A stretch of 64,000 nucleotides of DNA from RGIG9115 sp045649825. GTDB lineage: Bacteria > Bacillota > Clostridia > UBA1381. Shown here in pieces: positions 42,339 through 51,695 of this stretch. The stretch's first letter is position 1. Each line of letters starts with the position of its first letter. A program made the translations under genes and the position numbers. A model generated the notes under the pieces. It was not told the DNA's origin and did not search any database. It was given only the letters and a program-made list of their open reading frames with translations. The stretch covers positions 9,976 through 73,975 of the forward strand of contig JAZRQO010000013.1 of NCBI GenBank assembly GCA_045649825.1, written 5' to 3'.

Positions 42339-42923
42339 TTAGAAGTATCTCTTTAAAAGTCCCTCTAAGCCTTTACCGTGACGAGCTTCATCGCGCGCCA
42401 TTTCATGGACTGTATCATGAATCGCGTCGAGTCCGTTTTTCTTTGCACACGATGCAAGGTCGAACTTACCCTGAGTTGCACCGTATTCGCAGTCAACTCT
42501 CCACTTAAGGTTATCCTTTGTTGTAGCCTTCATATTAGGCTCAAGGTCTTCTCCCAGGAGTTCAGCGAACTTAGCTGCATGCTCAGCTTCTTCATAAGCT
42601 GCCTTTTCCCAGTAGAGCCCGATTTCGGGGTAGCCTTCTCTGTGAGCTATTCTTGCCATACAGAGGTACATACCTACTTCTGCACACTCACCGTTGAAGT
42701 TAGCCATAAGCTGTTCAAATATGAACTTCTTATCCTCTTCTGAAATGTCGGGGTTATTCTTTACGGTTTTGCCGTAAACGCCGTACTCGTGCTCTGCTGC
42801 AAGAGCCGCACCTTCAACCATTTCTTTGAACTTTTCTGCAGGCACCTTGCATACGGGACAAGCAGCGGGAGCTGCATCTCCTTCGTGAACATAACCGCAA
42901 ACTGAACATACAAACTTTTTCAT
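42339..42923 (-). CDS. Reverse rubrerythrin (NADH peroxidase type)
   Basis: 194 residues. A rubredoxin-like domain comes first (about 1-35: CSVCGYVHEGDAAPAACPVCKVP), then the ferritin-like di-iron domain (about 55-194) with FNGECAEVGMY, AAYEEAEHAAKF and ARDEARHGKGL. This inverted order is typical of the revRbr peroxidase of anaerobes that removes hydrogen peroxide. Its last 18 codons come from the inserted element; the displaced original end is at 38050. It is downstream of a Fur-family gene. Confidence 0.93.
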   Translation of the reverse strand: MKKFVCSVCGYVHEGDAAPAACPVCKVPAEKFKEMVEGAALAAEHEYGVYGKTVKNNPDISEEDKKFIFEQLMANFNGECAEVGMYLCMARIAHREGYPEIGLYWEKAAYEEAEHAAKFAELLGEDLEPNMKATTKDNLKWRVDCEYGATQGKFDLASCAKKNGLDAIHDTVHEMARDEARHGKGLEGLLKRYF

Positions 42924-42942
42924 AACTAATTCCTCCTGAATT

Positions 42943-43326
42943 TTAATTTAAACATTTCCTACATTTTCCGTAAAACAGCAGAGAATAACCGTCAATTGCA
43001 TTTCCCGTTTCACTGCTGAACTTCTCCTCAAGGTTATTAATCGGCTCTACATGAAGGTCGCTCACCTCGCCGCAGCATTTGCAAACGAAATGGTAATGGC
43101 AATGAGTGAAAGCATCGTAATGCTCTGAGCCTGAGCCTGTGGAAAGCTCTAAAACCTCCCCTGCTTCTACAAGCTGTTTGAGATTTCTGTACACCGTAGC
43201 AAGGCTCACTTTGGGGAACTCCTTGCGAAGCTCTGTATAAAGCCAGTCTGCCGTGGGGTGACAGTCAGTGGAACGCAAGATTTCAATCAAGGCATCTCTC
43301 TGTTTTGAATGCCTGGTTATCATCAT
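42943..43326 (-). CDS. Fur-family regulator (Fur or PerR)
   Basis: 127 residues. Winged-helix domain (about 5-75: PTADWLYTELRKEFPKVSLATVYRNLKQL) and metal/dimer domain with HCHYHFVCKCCGEVSDLH and CxxC pairs CKCC and CRKC for structural zinc. The start ATG 43326 follows GAGGATACGTTT. Co-orientation with rubrerythrin suggests PerR-like peroxide sensing, but Fur cannot be excluded. A perfect Fur-type palindrome in its promoter implies autoregulation. Confidence 0.9.
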   Translation of the reverse strand: MMITRHSKQRDALIEILRSTDCHPTADWLYTELRKEFPKVSLATVYRNLKQLVEAGEVLELSTGSGSEHYDAFTHCHYHFVCKCCGEVSDLHVEPINNLEEKFSSETGNAIDGYSLLFYGKCRKCLN

Positions 43327-43356
43327 AAACGTATCCTCATTTCTGTTTACTAACAA

Positions 43357-43377
43357 TAACGATAATCATTATCGTTA
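43357..43377. promoter_or_regulatory. Fur/PerR box
   Basis: A perfect 21-base palindrome: TAACGATAAT, C, ATTATCGTTA. The inner CGATAATCATTATCG differs from the Fur 7-1-7 consensus only at its outermost bases. It lies just downstream of the -10 box. Confidence 0.85.
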
Positions 43378-43382
43378 ATTAT

Positions 43383-43410
43383 ATTATAGCACAAAAAATT
43401 TATTTGTCAA
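43383..43410 (-). promoter_or_regulatory. Promoter of the fur-rubrerythrin operon
   Basis: On the minus strand TTGACA (43410-43405) and TATAAT (43388-43383) with a 16-base spacer; the Fur box follows at once. The remaining gap to 43560 is A/T-rich with a CCCCCAATCTTGGGGG hairpin near 43472. Confidence 0.82.
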
Positions 43411-43560
43411 TACTTTTTTTGAAATTTTTTCAAAAAAATTTTTTAGCATAAAAAAAATTTAAAAATCTTCAACCCCCAATCTTGGGGGCATAAAGGAAAT
43501 CTTTTTTTGAAAAAAAGCAGAAGAAACGCGGATTTCCCATCTCTTCTGCTTTCGTATATA

Positions 43561-43710
43561 TTATTTTTTATGACACGTATCTTTCATACCGCAGCTGCCG
43601 CAGCCACAGGAGCAACCGCCTTTGCCGTCTTTTACGTTTTTAATTCCTTTTAGGATAATTGCAATAAAAATTACTGCAATTATTCCGCCTACTATTATTG
43701 TTGGTAACAT
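43561..43710 (-). CDS. FeoB-associated Cys-rich membrane protein
   Basis: 49 residues: a membrane helix (MLPTIIVGGIIAVIFIAIIL) and a short tail with GGCSCGCGSCGMKDTCHKK. Such proteins accompany FeoB in Firmicutes and may pass or sense ferrous iron. ATG 43710 has AATAGGAGGGAATATT before it, 11 bases past feoB. Confidence 0.88.
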   Translation of the reverse strand: MLPTIIVGGIIAVIFIAIILKGIKNVKDGKGGCSCGCGSCGMKDTCHKK

Positions 43711-43721
43711 AATATTCCCTC

Positions 43722-45863
43722 CTATTGAGCAGGTCTGAAAATAAGGTAAATTCCCCATACAAGAACTGCAGCTGCAGCTAAAGTCCATATACCAAAGCCT
43801 GCGTCGCCTGTAAAAAGTCCGCCTATTCTATATATTATAAGGGACACGGCATATGCAAAGGCACACATATATCCGATTGCCGCCGCCGTCCATTTTGGAC
43901 TGTTCATTTCCCGACGTATGGCTCCCATTGCCGCAAAGCAAGGTGCGCACAAAAGATTAAAGATAAGAAATGAAAAACCTGCTAAGGGGCTTGTAAAGAA
44001 TTCTGCTCCCGTCTGTGACATTGATGAAAGGGAGCCGAAAACTCCTACTACTTCTTCCTTTGCCACAAGTCCCAGTATTGTTGCAACCGCAGCCTCCCAG
44101 GAGCCGAAGCCAAGGGGAACAAAAAGCCATGCAATAAATCCGCCTATAACACGAAGGAGTGACGCACCGCCGTTTTCATCCGTTATATAGTGAAATCCGC
44201 CGTCAAAGGAAAGGCTGTTCAAGGTCCATATTATAATGCTTGCCGCAAGAATAACCGTGCCTGCCCTTTTTATAAAGTCCCATCCCCTGTCCCAGGTGGT
44301 GCGAAGCACATTGCTTGCAACAGGGGCGTGGTATGCGGGAAGCTCCATAACAAATGGTGCGGGATCGCCTGCAAACGCCTTAAGCTTTTTAAGGATTATA
44401 CCTGAAATCACCACTGCCATAATTCCTATAAAGTAAGAAGCCGTGGCAATTATGCCGCTTCCGCCGAAAAGAGCGCCTGCAATGAAGCCAACAATAGGCA
44501 TCTTTGCACCGCAGGGGATGAAGCAGGTAGTCATAACAGTTATTCGTCTGTCCCTTTCCTGCTCAATTGTACGGCTTGCCATAACTCCGGGAACGCCGCA
44601 GCCTGAAGCCACAAGCAGCGGGATAAAGGATTTTCCGGAAAGCCCGAATTTTCTGAAAAGTCTGTCCATAATAAATGCCACCCGTGACATATACCCACAG
44701 TCTTCAAGAAGCGAAAGCAGGAAGAACAGAATAATCATCTGAGGCACGAAGCCGAGAACTGCACCAACGCCGCCTACTATTCCGTCCATAATAAGCGCAT
44801 AGAGCCAGGGTGCTATAATGGGTACTCCGCCCTCGCCTAAAAGCACAAGGTCGAGCAGCTCAGGGATACTGAGCAAGTTCGCAAGAAATCCCGTTTCGTA
44901 GGTTTCCGCAAAAGAGCCGAAAAGCCCGTCGTTCATAAATGTTACCGTCCAATTGCCCACTGTACCGATTGACAGTGTGTATACAAGAAGCATCACCGCT
45001 ACAAATATGGGGAGTGCGAAAACACGATTTGTAACCACTCTGTCTATCTTATCGGAGAGCTTAAGCCTGCCCGCGTTCTTTTTCTTGCAGCATTTACGGG
45101 TTATACGTGTAACGGTTTCGTATCGTTCATTTATAATAATGCTCTCTGCATCATCCTCCAGCTTCTGCTCCACCGCTTTGATGTCTGCCTCTATATGTAC
45201 CGCCTTTTCGGGAGTTAGCTCCATCTGCTCCATAACACGGATGTCACGCTCGAAAATCTTTATGGCATACCATCTCTGCTGAGCTTCGGGCATATGGTGT
45301 ACCGTTGCTTCCTCAATATGGGCAATAGCATGCTCCACTATTCCCGAAAAGAAACACACAGGTGCGGATTTTCCGCTGTTTGCCGCCTCGATTGCAGCCG
45401 TTGCCGCCTCGGTTATTCCCTCATTTTTAAGAGCTGAAATTTCCACCACTCTGCAGCCAAGCTCACGGCTTAATGCTTCTATATTAATCTCGTCACCGTT
45501 TCTGCGGACTATATCCATCATATTTACTGCAGCAACAAGGGGTATCCCAAGCTCCGCAAGCTGGCTTGTAAGGTAGAGGTTGCGTTCAAGGTTTGTTCCG
45601 TCTATAATATTGAGTATTGCATCGGGATGCTCGTTTGTAAGATAGTCACGGGCAACCACCTCTTCAGGAGTGTAGGGTGACAGTGAATATATTCCCGGAA
45701 GGTCTGTGAGAATTACACCTTTACTTCCCCTGAGCATCCCTTCTTTTTTTTCTACCGTAACTCCGGGCCAGTTTCCCACATACTGATTTGAGCCTGTAAG
45801 GGCATTAAACAGAGTTGTTTTACCGCAGTTAGGATTGCCGGCGAGCGCTATTTTAATTGACAT
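43722..45863 (-). CDS. feoB: Ferrous iron transporter B
   Basis: 713 residues. The N-terminal G domain has GNPNCGKTTLFNALTG (G1), the DLPGIYSLSPY motif (G3) and AVNMMD (G4). A helical linker follows, then the membrane part with two Gate motifs (LLSLLEDCGYMSRVAFIMDR; PLLVASGCGVPGVMASRTI). It imports Fe(II) across the membrane. Between feoA and the small Cys-rich protein, one operon. Confidence 0.97.
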   Translation of the reverse strand: MSIKIALAGNPNCGKTTLFNALTGSNQYVGNWPGVTVEKKEGMLRGSKGVILTDLPGIYSLSPYTPEEVVARDYLTNEHPDAILNIIDGTNLERNLYLTSQLAELGIPLVAAVNMMDIVRRNGDEINIEALSRELGCRVVEISALKNEGITEAATAAIEAANSGKSAPVCFFSGIVEHAIAHIEEATVHHMPEAQQRWYAIKIFERDIRVMEQMELTPEKAVHIEADIKAVEQKLEDDAESIIINERYETVTRITRKCCKKKNAGRLKLSDKIDRVVTNRVFALPIFVAVMLLVYTLSIGTVGNWTVTFMNDGLFGSFAETYETGFLANLLSIPELLDLVLLGEGGVPIIAPWLYALIMDGIVGGVGAVLGFVPQMIILFFLLSLLEDCGYMSRVAFIMDRLFRKFGLSGKSFIPLLVASGCGVPGVMASRTIEQERDRRITVMTTCFIPCGAKMPIVGFIAGALFGGSGIIATASYFIGIMAVVISGIILKKLKAFAGDPAPFVMELPAYHAPVASNVLRTTWDRGWDFIKRAGTVILAASIIIWTLNSLSFDGGFHYITDENGGASLLRVIGGFIAWLFVPLGFGSWEAAVATILGLVAKEEVVGVFGSLSSMSQTGAEFFTSPLAGFSFLIFNLLCAPCFAAMGAIRREMNSPKWTAAAIGYMCAFAYAVSLIIYRIGGLFTGDAGFGIWTLAAAAVLVWGIYLIFRPAQ

Positions 45864-45880
45864 CTGATTTTCCTCCGATT

Positions 45881-46102
45881 TTATTCCACAACAATCATTT
45901 CTGCATCCGCTTTGCGGAGAGAAAGCTCATAGTCACGCACCATGACCTCTATGGGGTCGCCCAGTGGTGCCGCTTTTCTCACATATATTTCAACACCTTT
46001 TGTTATACCCATATCCATTATGCGCCGTCTGAGAGCTCCCTCGCCCTCAACTTTCGCCACCTTTGCGGTGCCGCCTATTTTAACATCCTTTAATGTTTTC
46101 AA
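45881..46102 (-). CDS. feoA: Ferrous iron transport protein A
   Basis: 73 residues, SH3-like fold: GGTAKVAKVEGEGALRRRIMDMGITKG and a GDPIEVMVRDYELSLRKADAEMI end. FeoA supports FeoB. The start is TTG, with GAGGAGGGTGAAAC directly before it. First gene of the feo operon, preceded by a DtxR-type operator. Confidence 0.93.
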   Translation of the reverse strand: MKTLKDVKIGGTAKVAKVEGEGALRRRIMDMGITKGVEIYVRKAAPLGDPIEVMVRDYELSLRKADAEMIVVE

Positions 46103-46117
46103 GTTTCACCCTCCTCA

Positions 46118-46172
46118 GTTAGTCTTGACTAACTCACGCAGTTAGTCTAACATAACTCCCTTAAATTGTCAA
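46118..46172 (-). promoter_or_regulatory. feoAB promoter and DtxR-type operators
   Basis: On the minus strand TTGACA (46172-46167) and TAGACT (46149-46144), spacer 17. GTTAGACTAAC (46141-46151) covers the -10 box and GTTAGTCAAGACTAAC (46118-46133) lies just downstream. Both are palindromes of the TTAG..CTAA class bound by iron-dependent DtxR/IdeR-family repressors. A DtxR-family gene is at 59877. Confidence 0.82.
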
Positions 46173-46358
46173 TATTCTTAGCTTGTATTTTTTTATTTTT
46201 TACAAATTATACTAACTGCCGTTATTGATTATGATAAATCTTTTGTGCAAAATACAAAAACAAAAATTATAGGGACACGAGGGACAATAGATCCGTTCCC
46301 GTGCCCCCTATGTCCCCGAAAAAAGAAGGGTCTGTTTATAAAGTCAGCCCACAAACCA

Positions 46359-46775
46359 GGGGATGGTTAAAAATAGTGCAGAACGTACGAAACGAAGTAT
46401 TATGCGGTTTAAACCGCATAATACCCTGCCCGTACGGTGAAGTCCAAATCTTTGATTTGGTAAACGACACCTATGCAACAGCGTTCCAAATCTTTGATTT
46501 GGGTAACGCCACTGCTAAGGCGTACGTTGGTACGTCGAGTGGTGAGTTACGTTCGTATGCGGTGAAGTCCAAATCTACGATTTGGTAAACGACACCCATG
46601 CAACGGTGTTCCAAATCTTTGATTTGGGTAACACTACTGCTTTCAATGGCATAAAATAAAGAGAAACCCGCAAATTTGCGGGTTTCTACCATAATTTATA
46701 AGTTTTCGCAATTTTTGATGCTTATAAATGCTTATTTGAAGCCATTGAACGGTCTGTGCATTTTTAAACATCCCC
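46359..46775 (-). repeat. MITE-like repeat, copy A (inverted)
   Basis: 417 bases bounded by GGGGATGGTTAAAAATAGTG and, inverted, GGGGATGTTTAAAAATGCAC. Inside are a 24-base palindrome (46399-46422, ATTATGCGGTTT..), a GAAACCCGCAAATTTGCGGG hairpin, and two 81-base direct modules (46436-46516, 46561-46641), each with two CCAAATCTTTGATTTGG palindromes, absent from copies B and C. The frames across it are not genes. The gap before it (46173-46358) also holds a GGGACA..TGTCCC repeat near 46271-46316. Confidence 0.85.
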
Positions 46776-46794
46776 CTCCATAACTATTCATTAT

Positions 46795-48432
46795 TCATTT
46801 ATTAATCAGCTCTGCTCTTTCCAGTGCCGCGTCTATGTTTTCCATTATATTCTCTGCACCGACAGCCTCTGTAAAGCCTGCCTTTTCCATTACCTGCAAC
46901 GGCTGCTCGTTGGCGTGGGAAAGAATGAGAGTTACTCCTGCATCTGTGCAGTACTTATGTATTGCCCACATTGCCCGCATTGCAGAGGCGTCAAGGGAGG
47001 GTACGTTTCTCATACGGAGAATAACCACCTTTACTCCGCCCTTTACGGGGATTGATGCAACCTTGTCGGAAGTTGCAAAGAACATGGGGCCTTCGATTTC
47101 AAAAACCTCTGTCTTTTTGGGGATTTTTTTAAGTCTTCCTGCATCACGTGAGTTCTTTTCGTCGGCTGAGGACCAAACTCTGATACCTGTTACGTCAGAC
47201 ATACGCTTCATAAACAGGAATGCCGCAACTACCATCCCAACCTCAATGGCAACAACAAGGTCGAATACCACTGTAAGCACAAATGTTATAACAAGAACTA
47301 TTATATCGCTCTTAGGTGCTGTTTTACATATTTCAACAAAATGACGCCATTCACTCATATTGTATGCCACAACAAAAAGGATTGATGCGATAACGGGCAT
47401 AGGTATAAGTGCCGCATAAGGCATAAGAACAACAAGTATAAGAAGAAGGACAACTGCATGAACAATTCCCGCTATTGGAGTTCTTCCGCCGTTTTTTACG
47501 TTTGCAGCCGTTCTCGCAATAGCACCTGTTGCAGGTATACCACCGAAAAGACCTGAGCAGATATTACCAAGCCCCTGTGCCATAAGCTCGGTATTGGAGT
47601 TATGGCGGTCGCCAACCATTCCGTCGGAAACAACACAGGAAAGGAGTGATTCAATTCCGGCTAAGAGTGCTATTGTGAATGCACTCGGGAGAAGTGCTGC
47701 AACAGTTTCAAAGCTGAATTCGGGCATTGCAAATGCGGGCGGTGCATTTGTTATGGTATACAAATCACCAATTGTATTAACGGGCATATCAAATACCTTT
47801 ACTATAACAACGCCTGCGATTACGGCTATAAGTGAGCCGGGGATTTTTTTGCTTAATCTGGGCCACACAATTAAAATCGCAAGGGATATAAGACCTACAA
47901 GCACCGCCATAGGGTTAAGCGTGCCGATATTATGTATTATTTCTTCCGCCTTTTCCATCGTTTCAACAGGGGCACCTTTAAATGTAAGCCCTAAAAAATC
48001 CTTTATCTGGCCGATGGCGATTGTTACTGCTATACCTGCAGTGAAGCCTGTGGTAATGGTGTAGGGAATATATTTTATAAGTGAGCCGAGGCGGCAAAGT
48101 CCCATGATAATAAGGATAATTCCCGCCATTATAGTTGCGATAACAAGCCCTGATGTTCCTGCCGTTGCCACAATTCCTGCAACTATGGTTGCAAATGCAG
48201 CGGTGGGACCCGAAATATTTACGGAGCTTCCACCGAAGAAGGATATTACAAAGCCAGCAACAATGGCAGTGTAAAGGCCCTTTTCAGGTGAAACCCCTGA
48301 TGCAATTGCAAGGGCAATTGAAAGGGGCAGAGCAATAATTGCAACTATTACACCTGCGATTATGTCGTTTACTATCTGTTTCTTTCCGTTAGCCTTTACG
48401 GAAGTGAAAAGCTTTGGCTGAAAAATTTTCAT
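46795..48432 (-). CDS. SulP-family anion transporter with STAS domain
   Basis: 545 residues, 10 or more membrane helices in the first 430 with the SulP signature GLYTAIVAGFVISFFGGSSVNISGPTAA region, and a STAS domain at the end (about 440-540: VVILRMRNVPSLDASAMRAM). Members carry sulfate, bicarbonate or dicarboxylates; the substrate cannot be told here. AAGGAGAGAATACTCAA precedes the start. Confidence 0.92.
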   Translation of the reverse strand: MKIFQPKLFTSVKANGKKQIVNDIIAGVIVAIIALPLSIALAIASGVSPEKGLYTAIVAGFVISFFGGSSVNISGPTAAFATIVAGIVATAGTSGLVIATIMAGIILIIMGLCRLGSLIKYIPYTITTGFTAGIAVTIAIGQIKDFLGLTFKGAPVETMEKAEEIIHNIGTLNPMAVLVGLISLAILIVWPRLSKKIPGSLIAVIAGVVIVKVFDMPVNTIGDLYTITNAPPAFAMPEFSFETVAALLPSAFTIALLAGIESLLSCVVSDGMVGDRHNSNTELMAQGLGNICSGLFGGIPATGAIARTAANVKNGGRTPIAGIVHAVVLLLILVVLMPYAALIPMPVIASILFVVAYNMSEWRHFVEICKTAPKSDIIVLVITFVLTVVFDLVVAIEVGMVVAAFLFMKRMSDVTGIRVWSSADEKNSRDAGRLKKIPKKTEVFEIEGPMFFATSDKVASIPVKGGVKVVILRMRNVPSLDASAMRAMWAIHKYCTDAGVTLILSHANEQPLQVMEKAGFTEAVGAENIMENIDAALERAELINK

Positions 48433-48645
48433 TTGAGTATTCTCTCCTTGTTTCTTTTTAAAACCTTAGCTATTATACACCCCTTATCGGACAATATCAA
48501 GGAATAAAACAAAAATCGTCAACTTTATGGATTTTCGGGCGAACATGATAAATCATTAGGTTAATTTGCAAAAAAGGGCTATTGCGTTAAACATTTTACA
48601 TATTGCAGAAGAAATTCTCCTGGGATATATCGTATATCTTCATAA

Positions 48646-49059
48646 TTAAATAAGTACTCCCATTGTGTGGTCGATTTCGTGCTGAATTATCTGGGCGGTA
48701 AAGCCTTCAAAGGTTTTTGTGCGGGTTTTGAACTCCCGCGTCTGATACTTCACGGTGATTTTCTTATACCTCTTTACATGTCTTGGCCCTCCGAGAAGTG
48801 AAAGGCATCCCTCTTCTGTTTCATATGCACCCGAAGCTTTCACGATTTCAGGATTAAACATTGTCATATATCTGCCCTCTGCATCGAAGCAGATAATCCG
48901 CTTTTTAACCCCTATCATATTAGCCGCCATACCAACGCACTCCTCCCTGTGTGCCGTTAGGGTATCGAGCAAATCGTCAGCAACCTGAAGGTCAGATACG
49001 TCCGCCGCCTCGGATTTTCCGCCAAGAAAAACAGGGTCATGAACCAGTTCTCTTACCAT
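48646..49059 (-). CDS. Peptide deformylase-like protein
   Basis: 137 residues. Motif 2 EEGCLSLLG and motif 3 QHEIDHTMGVLI, which hold the metal-binding Cys and two His and the catalytic Glu, are intact. Motif 1, normally GxGxAAxQ, reads CVGMAANM, so the usual active-site Gln is Met. It may be a variant deformylase; a standard def gene should exist elsewhere. TAAGGAGATTTTATTAT precedes ATG. Confidence 0.82.
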   Translation of the reverse strand: MVRELVHDPVFLGGKSEAADVSDLQVADDLLDTLTAHREECVGMAANMIGVKKRIICFDAEGRYMTMFNPEIVKASGAYETEEGCLSLLGGPRHVKRYKKITVKYQTREFKTRTKTFEGFTAQIIQHEIDHTMGVLI

Positions 49060-49245
49060 ATAATAAAATCTCCTTAAGCTCTTTTATTGATAATTATATA
49101 TCATAACCCCCATCTTGTCAATCCGTTGTAAACACTTGCAAAACAATACAACTCACTACATACGAATTAAAACTGCCGAGTGCTCAAAAAACTCTCGGCT
49201 AAGCCTTAATTATTTTTATACAACCTGCTAATACTCTTGTGTGAA

Positions 49246-51540
49246 TTATTTTTTAAAAACCCGTACCGCCGCAACCGTCATATCGTCTGTGGGTTGCTTT
49301 ATGCCTTTTCCCCGTGCCCCCGTGAGGATTGCCTCTGCCACGTCATCCATATTTTTTTCGTCATCAGCTATTATTCTCTTAAGCTTCTCGCCCGACAAAA
49401 ATCCTGCACAGTTACTTTCTGCTCCGTCTGAAAGCATTACAATTATGTCCCCGTCCTCAATGCGTTTTGTTATGCAGGAGATATGTACTTCGGGAAGTAT
49501 ACCCACAGGCAGGGATGGTGAAAACACTGTTTCCACACTGCTTTCACGCTTTATGAAGCTTTTGCTTCCGCCAATTTTATAAAACTCTCCCGTTCCCGTT
49601 GTAAGGTTAACGGAGAGTAAATCAACTGAACTGAAGCATTCCTTCTCCATACCCATTGCAAGGGAAGAATTAACCGTTTCAATCGCCGTTCTTGGTGAAA
49701 ATCCGTTACGTAAAAGCTCTTCAAGAAGCCTGAGGGTTATTCTGCTTTCACGGCTTGCGTCCGCACCCGTTCCCATTCCGTCACAGATTATTACATAGAA
49801 CTTGTCCCGTCCCGTTCTGAAGCCTGTTATACTGTCACCCGTCACGGTGCGGTTATCCTTGGCAAGCTGTACCATGCCAAATTCCACATCATAAACAGGG
49901 GCAGTGGTAAACCGCATAAGACCGCCCTGTGCTGTACCTGTGTATTCCATAGGCAAGCCTGTTGCAAGAGTGGCTTTTTTTGCGAGCAGCTCACGGCTTA
50001 CCCGTTTGTTGACAGACACAAAAACTTCTGTTTCCCCCGTTTCCGTTTCAAACGCACGTATATCTCTGGGGGGAACTCCAGCCTTTAAAAGCTCTGTGGA
50101 TACCTTTTCTTCAACCTCGGGAACAAGGTGGAAGCCTGCGGAAATTTCGTCGTGAAACTCTACGAAAAGCTTTGAAATTTCCTCGTACTGACGAAGAAGC
50201 AAATCACGGTTATTTATAAATTCTCCCTGCTTCACCGCATCCCTTTTAAACAGTTCATAGGAATGGGCAAACTCGGAAAGGAATATTTCCTGACGTTTGC
50301 AAAGACGTGTAAACTCAGACGGTGCATTGCTCGTTGTGCAAAACCCTGAACGCTCAATTATTTCAAGTATTCCGAACATAATGCGATATGTGTTCACCCT
50401 CTCGTTATGAAGGCATGTCCCAAAATGAGGGCAGTATCGGCATACACGGTCTACTGTGTTGTCAATAACGGTGCAAACATCTTTATTATACATATGAAGC
50501 CGCTTCTGAGTGGCACTTTTGTAAATAGCCGACAGACGGGAAAATCCCGTACCCGTTTCTGCAAGTCGGTGTGTGAGATATTCACGCATTTTTGTTTCGG
50601 GGCTTACAAAATCTGCCCTTGCGGTGCGGTTTACAAACAGTGCCGCTGATTTATGGAGCTTATCGGGAGTGATTATAAACAAAATCGCCGCCGCCACAAT
50701 CTCGAAAGCAGGTATACTCATAAGATTACCCGTTACGAGTACTAAAAATACTGCTCCGCCCATAAATCCCAAAGCAACGCCGTATTTTCCGAAGCTTCGG
50801 AGCAAGCCTGCAAATATTGCGGATATTCCGTAAAGTCCCGTAAGCTGTACGGCAGAGGGGTTGTCCATATTGCAAATAAGCCCCGACGCCACACCGCAGC
50901 TTCCCGAAACGGAAAGGGGCAGACAAAGAGCCAGTGTCATCACGGAATAGGAGCATATTATTTTTGCAAGATTAAGCCCTCCCGGCAGTATAATATCTGA
51001 TATTCCCGAAATGAAAATCCCCATACATACCGCCCCTGAAATCAGCTCCTGCTCCGTGGGCGGCCGCCGTGAATATGTAAACAGAAGCGAAGCTTTTTCA
51101 AACACGGTATATAAAAAGGCACACACCATACCCTCTGTTAAAAGAAGCATAAGCTTATAATAGGTAAATCCTGTATATGTCATAACAGCAGCTCCGCTTA
51201 TTATAAGAAGCATCCCTGTTATTGCGGCGGAAAAGGGTGTGTTTTCCTTTTTCTCGGGCTTTAAGATGGAATACATCCAGAAAAGCACCATTGCGGATAT
51301 GTACTTCACTCCCTCTCCCTGCACACCCGCAGAAACCATACCAAGCATAACTGCGGCAATAGCAGGAAGACCTATACGAAGGTCGCACACCGAGGCGAAC
51401 ATTGCAACGGCAAAGGGGCTGATTCCCAGGCAGGAGCATCTTGAAGCAAGAAACAGAAGTGCAAGGGGCAGACTGTCGGATAGTACAGGCTTTCTTAAAA
51501 GTTTTGTAACAGGCGAGGTTGTCCTCTGAAGCTTTGGCAT
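49246..51540 (-). CDS. spoIIE: Stage II sporulation protein E
   Basis: 764 residues: about ten membrane helices (to about 300), a central cytoplasmic regulatory part, and a C-terminal PP2C-type phosphatase (about 545-760) with FYVIICDGMGTGADAS, MEKECFSSVDLLSVN and DGDIIVMLSDGAE. SpoIIE dephosphorylates SpoIIAA and so activates sigma-F in the forespore. Its presence marks a sporulating lineage. AAGGGATCGATTTACTT precedes the start. Confidence 0.96.
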   Translation of the reverse strand: MPKLQRTTSPVTKLLRKPVLSDSLPLALLFLASRCSCLGISPFAVAMFASVCDLRIGLPAIAAVMLGMVSAGVQGEGVKYISAMVLFWMYSILKPEKKENTPFSAAITGMLLIISGAAVMTYTGFTYYKLMLLLTEGMVCAFLYTVFEKASLLFTYSRRPPTEQELISGAVCMGIFISGISDIILPGGLNLAKIICSYSVMTLALCLPLSVSGSCGVASGLICNMDNPSAVQLTGLYGISAIFAGLLRSFGKYGVALGFMGGAVFLVLVTGNLMSIPAFEIVAAAILFIITPDKLHKSAALFVNRTARADFVSPETKMREYLTHRLAETGTGFSRLSAIYKSATQKRLHMYNKDVCTVIDNTVDRVCRYCPHFGTCLHNERVNTYRIMFGILEIIERSGFCTTSNAPSEFTRLCKRQEIFLSEFAHSYELFKRDAVKQGEFINNRDLLLRQYEEISKLFVEFHDEISAGFHLVPEVEEKVSTELLKAGVPPRDIRAFETETGETEVFVSVNKRVSRELLAKKATLATGLPMEYTGTAQGGLMRFTTAPVYDVEFGMVQLAKDNRTVTGDSITGFRTGRDKFYVIICDGMGTGADASRESRITLRLLEELLRNGFSPRTAIETVNSSLAMGMEKECFSSVDLLSVNLTTGTGEFYKIGGSKSFIKRESSVETVFSPSLPVGILPEVHISCITKRIEDGDIIVMLSDGAESNCAGFLSGEKLKRIIADDEKNMDDVAEAILTGARGKGIKQPTDDMTVAAVRVFKK

Positions 51541-51663
51541 AAGTAAATCGATCCCTTCATTATTTTACTGCTACAGTATACCACAATGCTTTGTAGTAAT
51601 ATGTCGTAACCGGTTGTCGTATTCTGATATAAATACTTCAAAATCCGACAACATATTTGCACA

Positions 51664-51695
51664 AAAAAAATTGCGGAAAATTCCGCAATTTTTTT
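51664..51695 (-). terminator. Terminator of the amino-acid ABC operon
   Basis: AAAAAATTGCGGAA and TTCCGCAATTTTTT with a two-base loop; the glnQ-type stop codon lies in its edge. Confidence 0.88.

Noticed and set aside
46301..46692. Two overlapping frames on opposite strands before sulP
   Set aside because: Both lie within the MITE-like repeat; the palindromic modules create the open frames.
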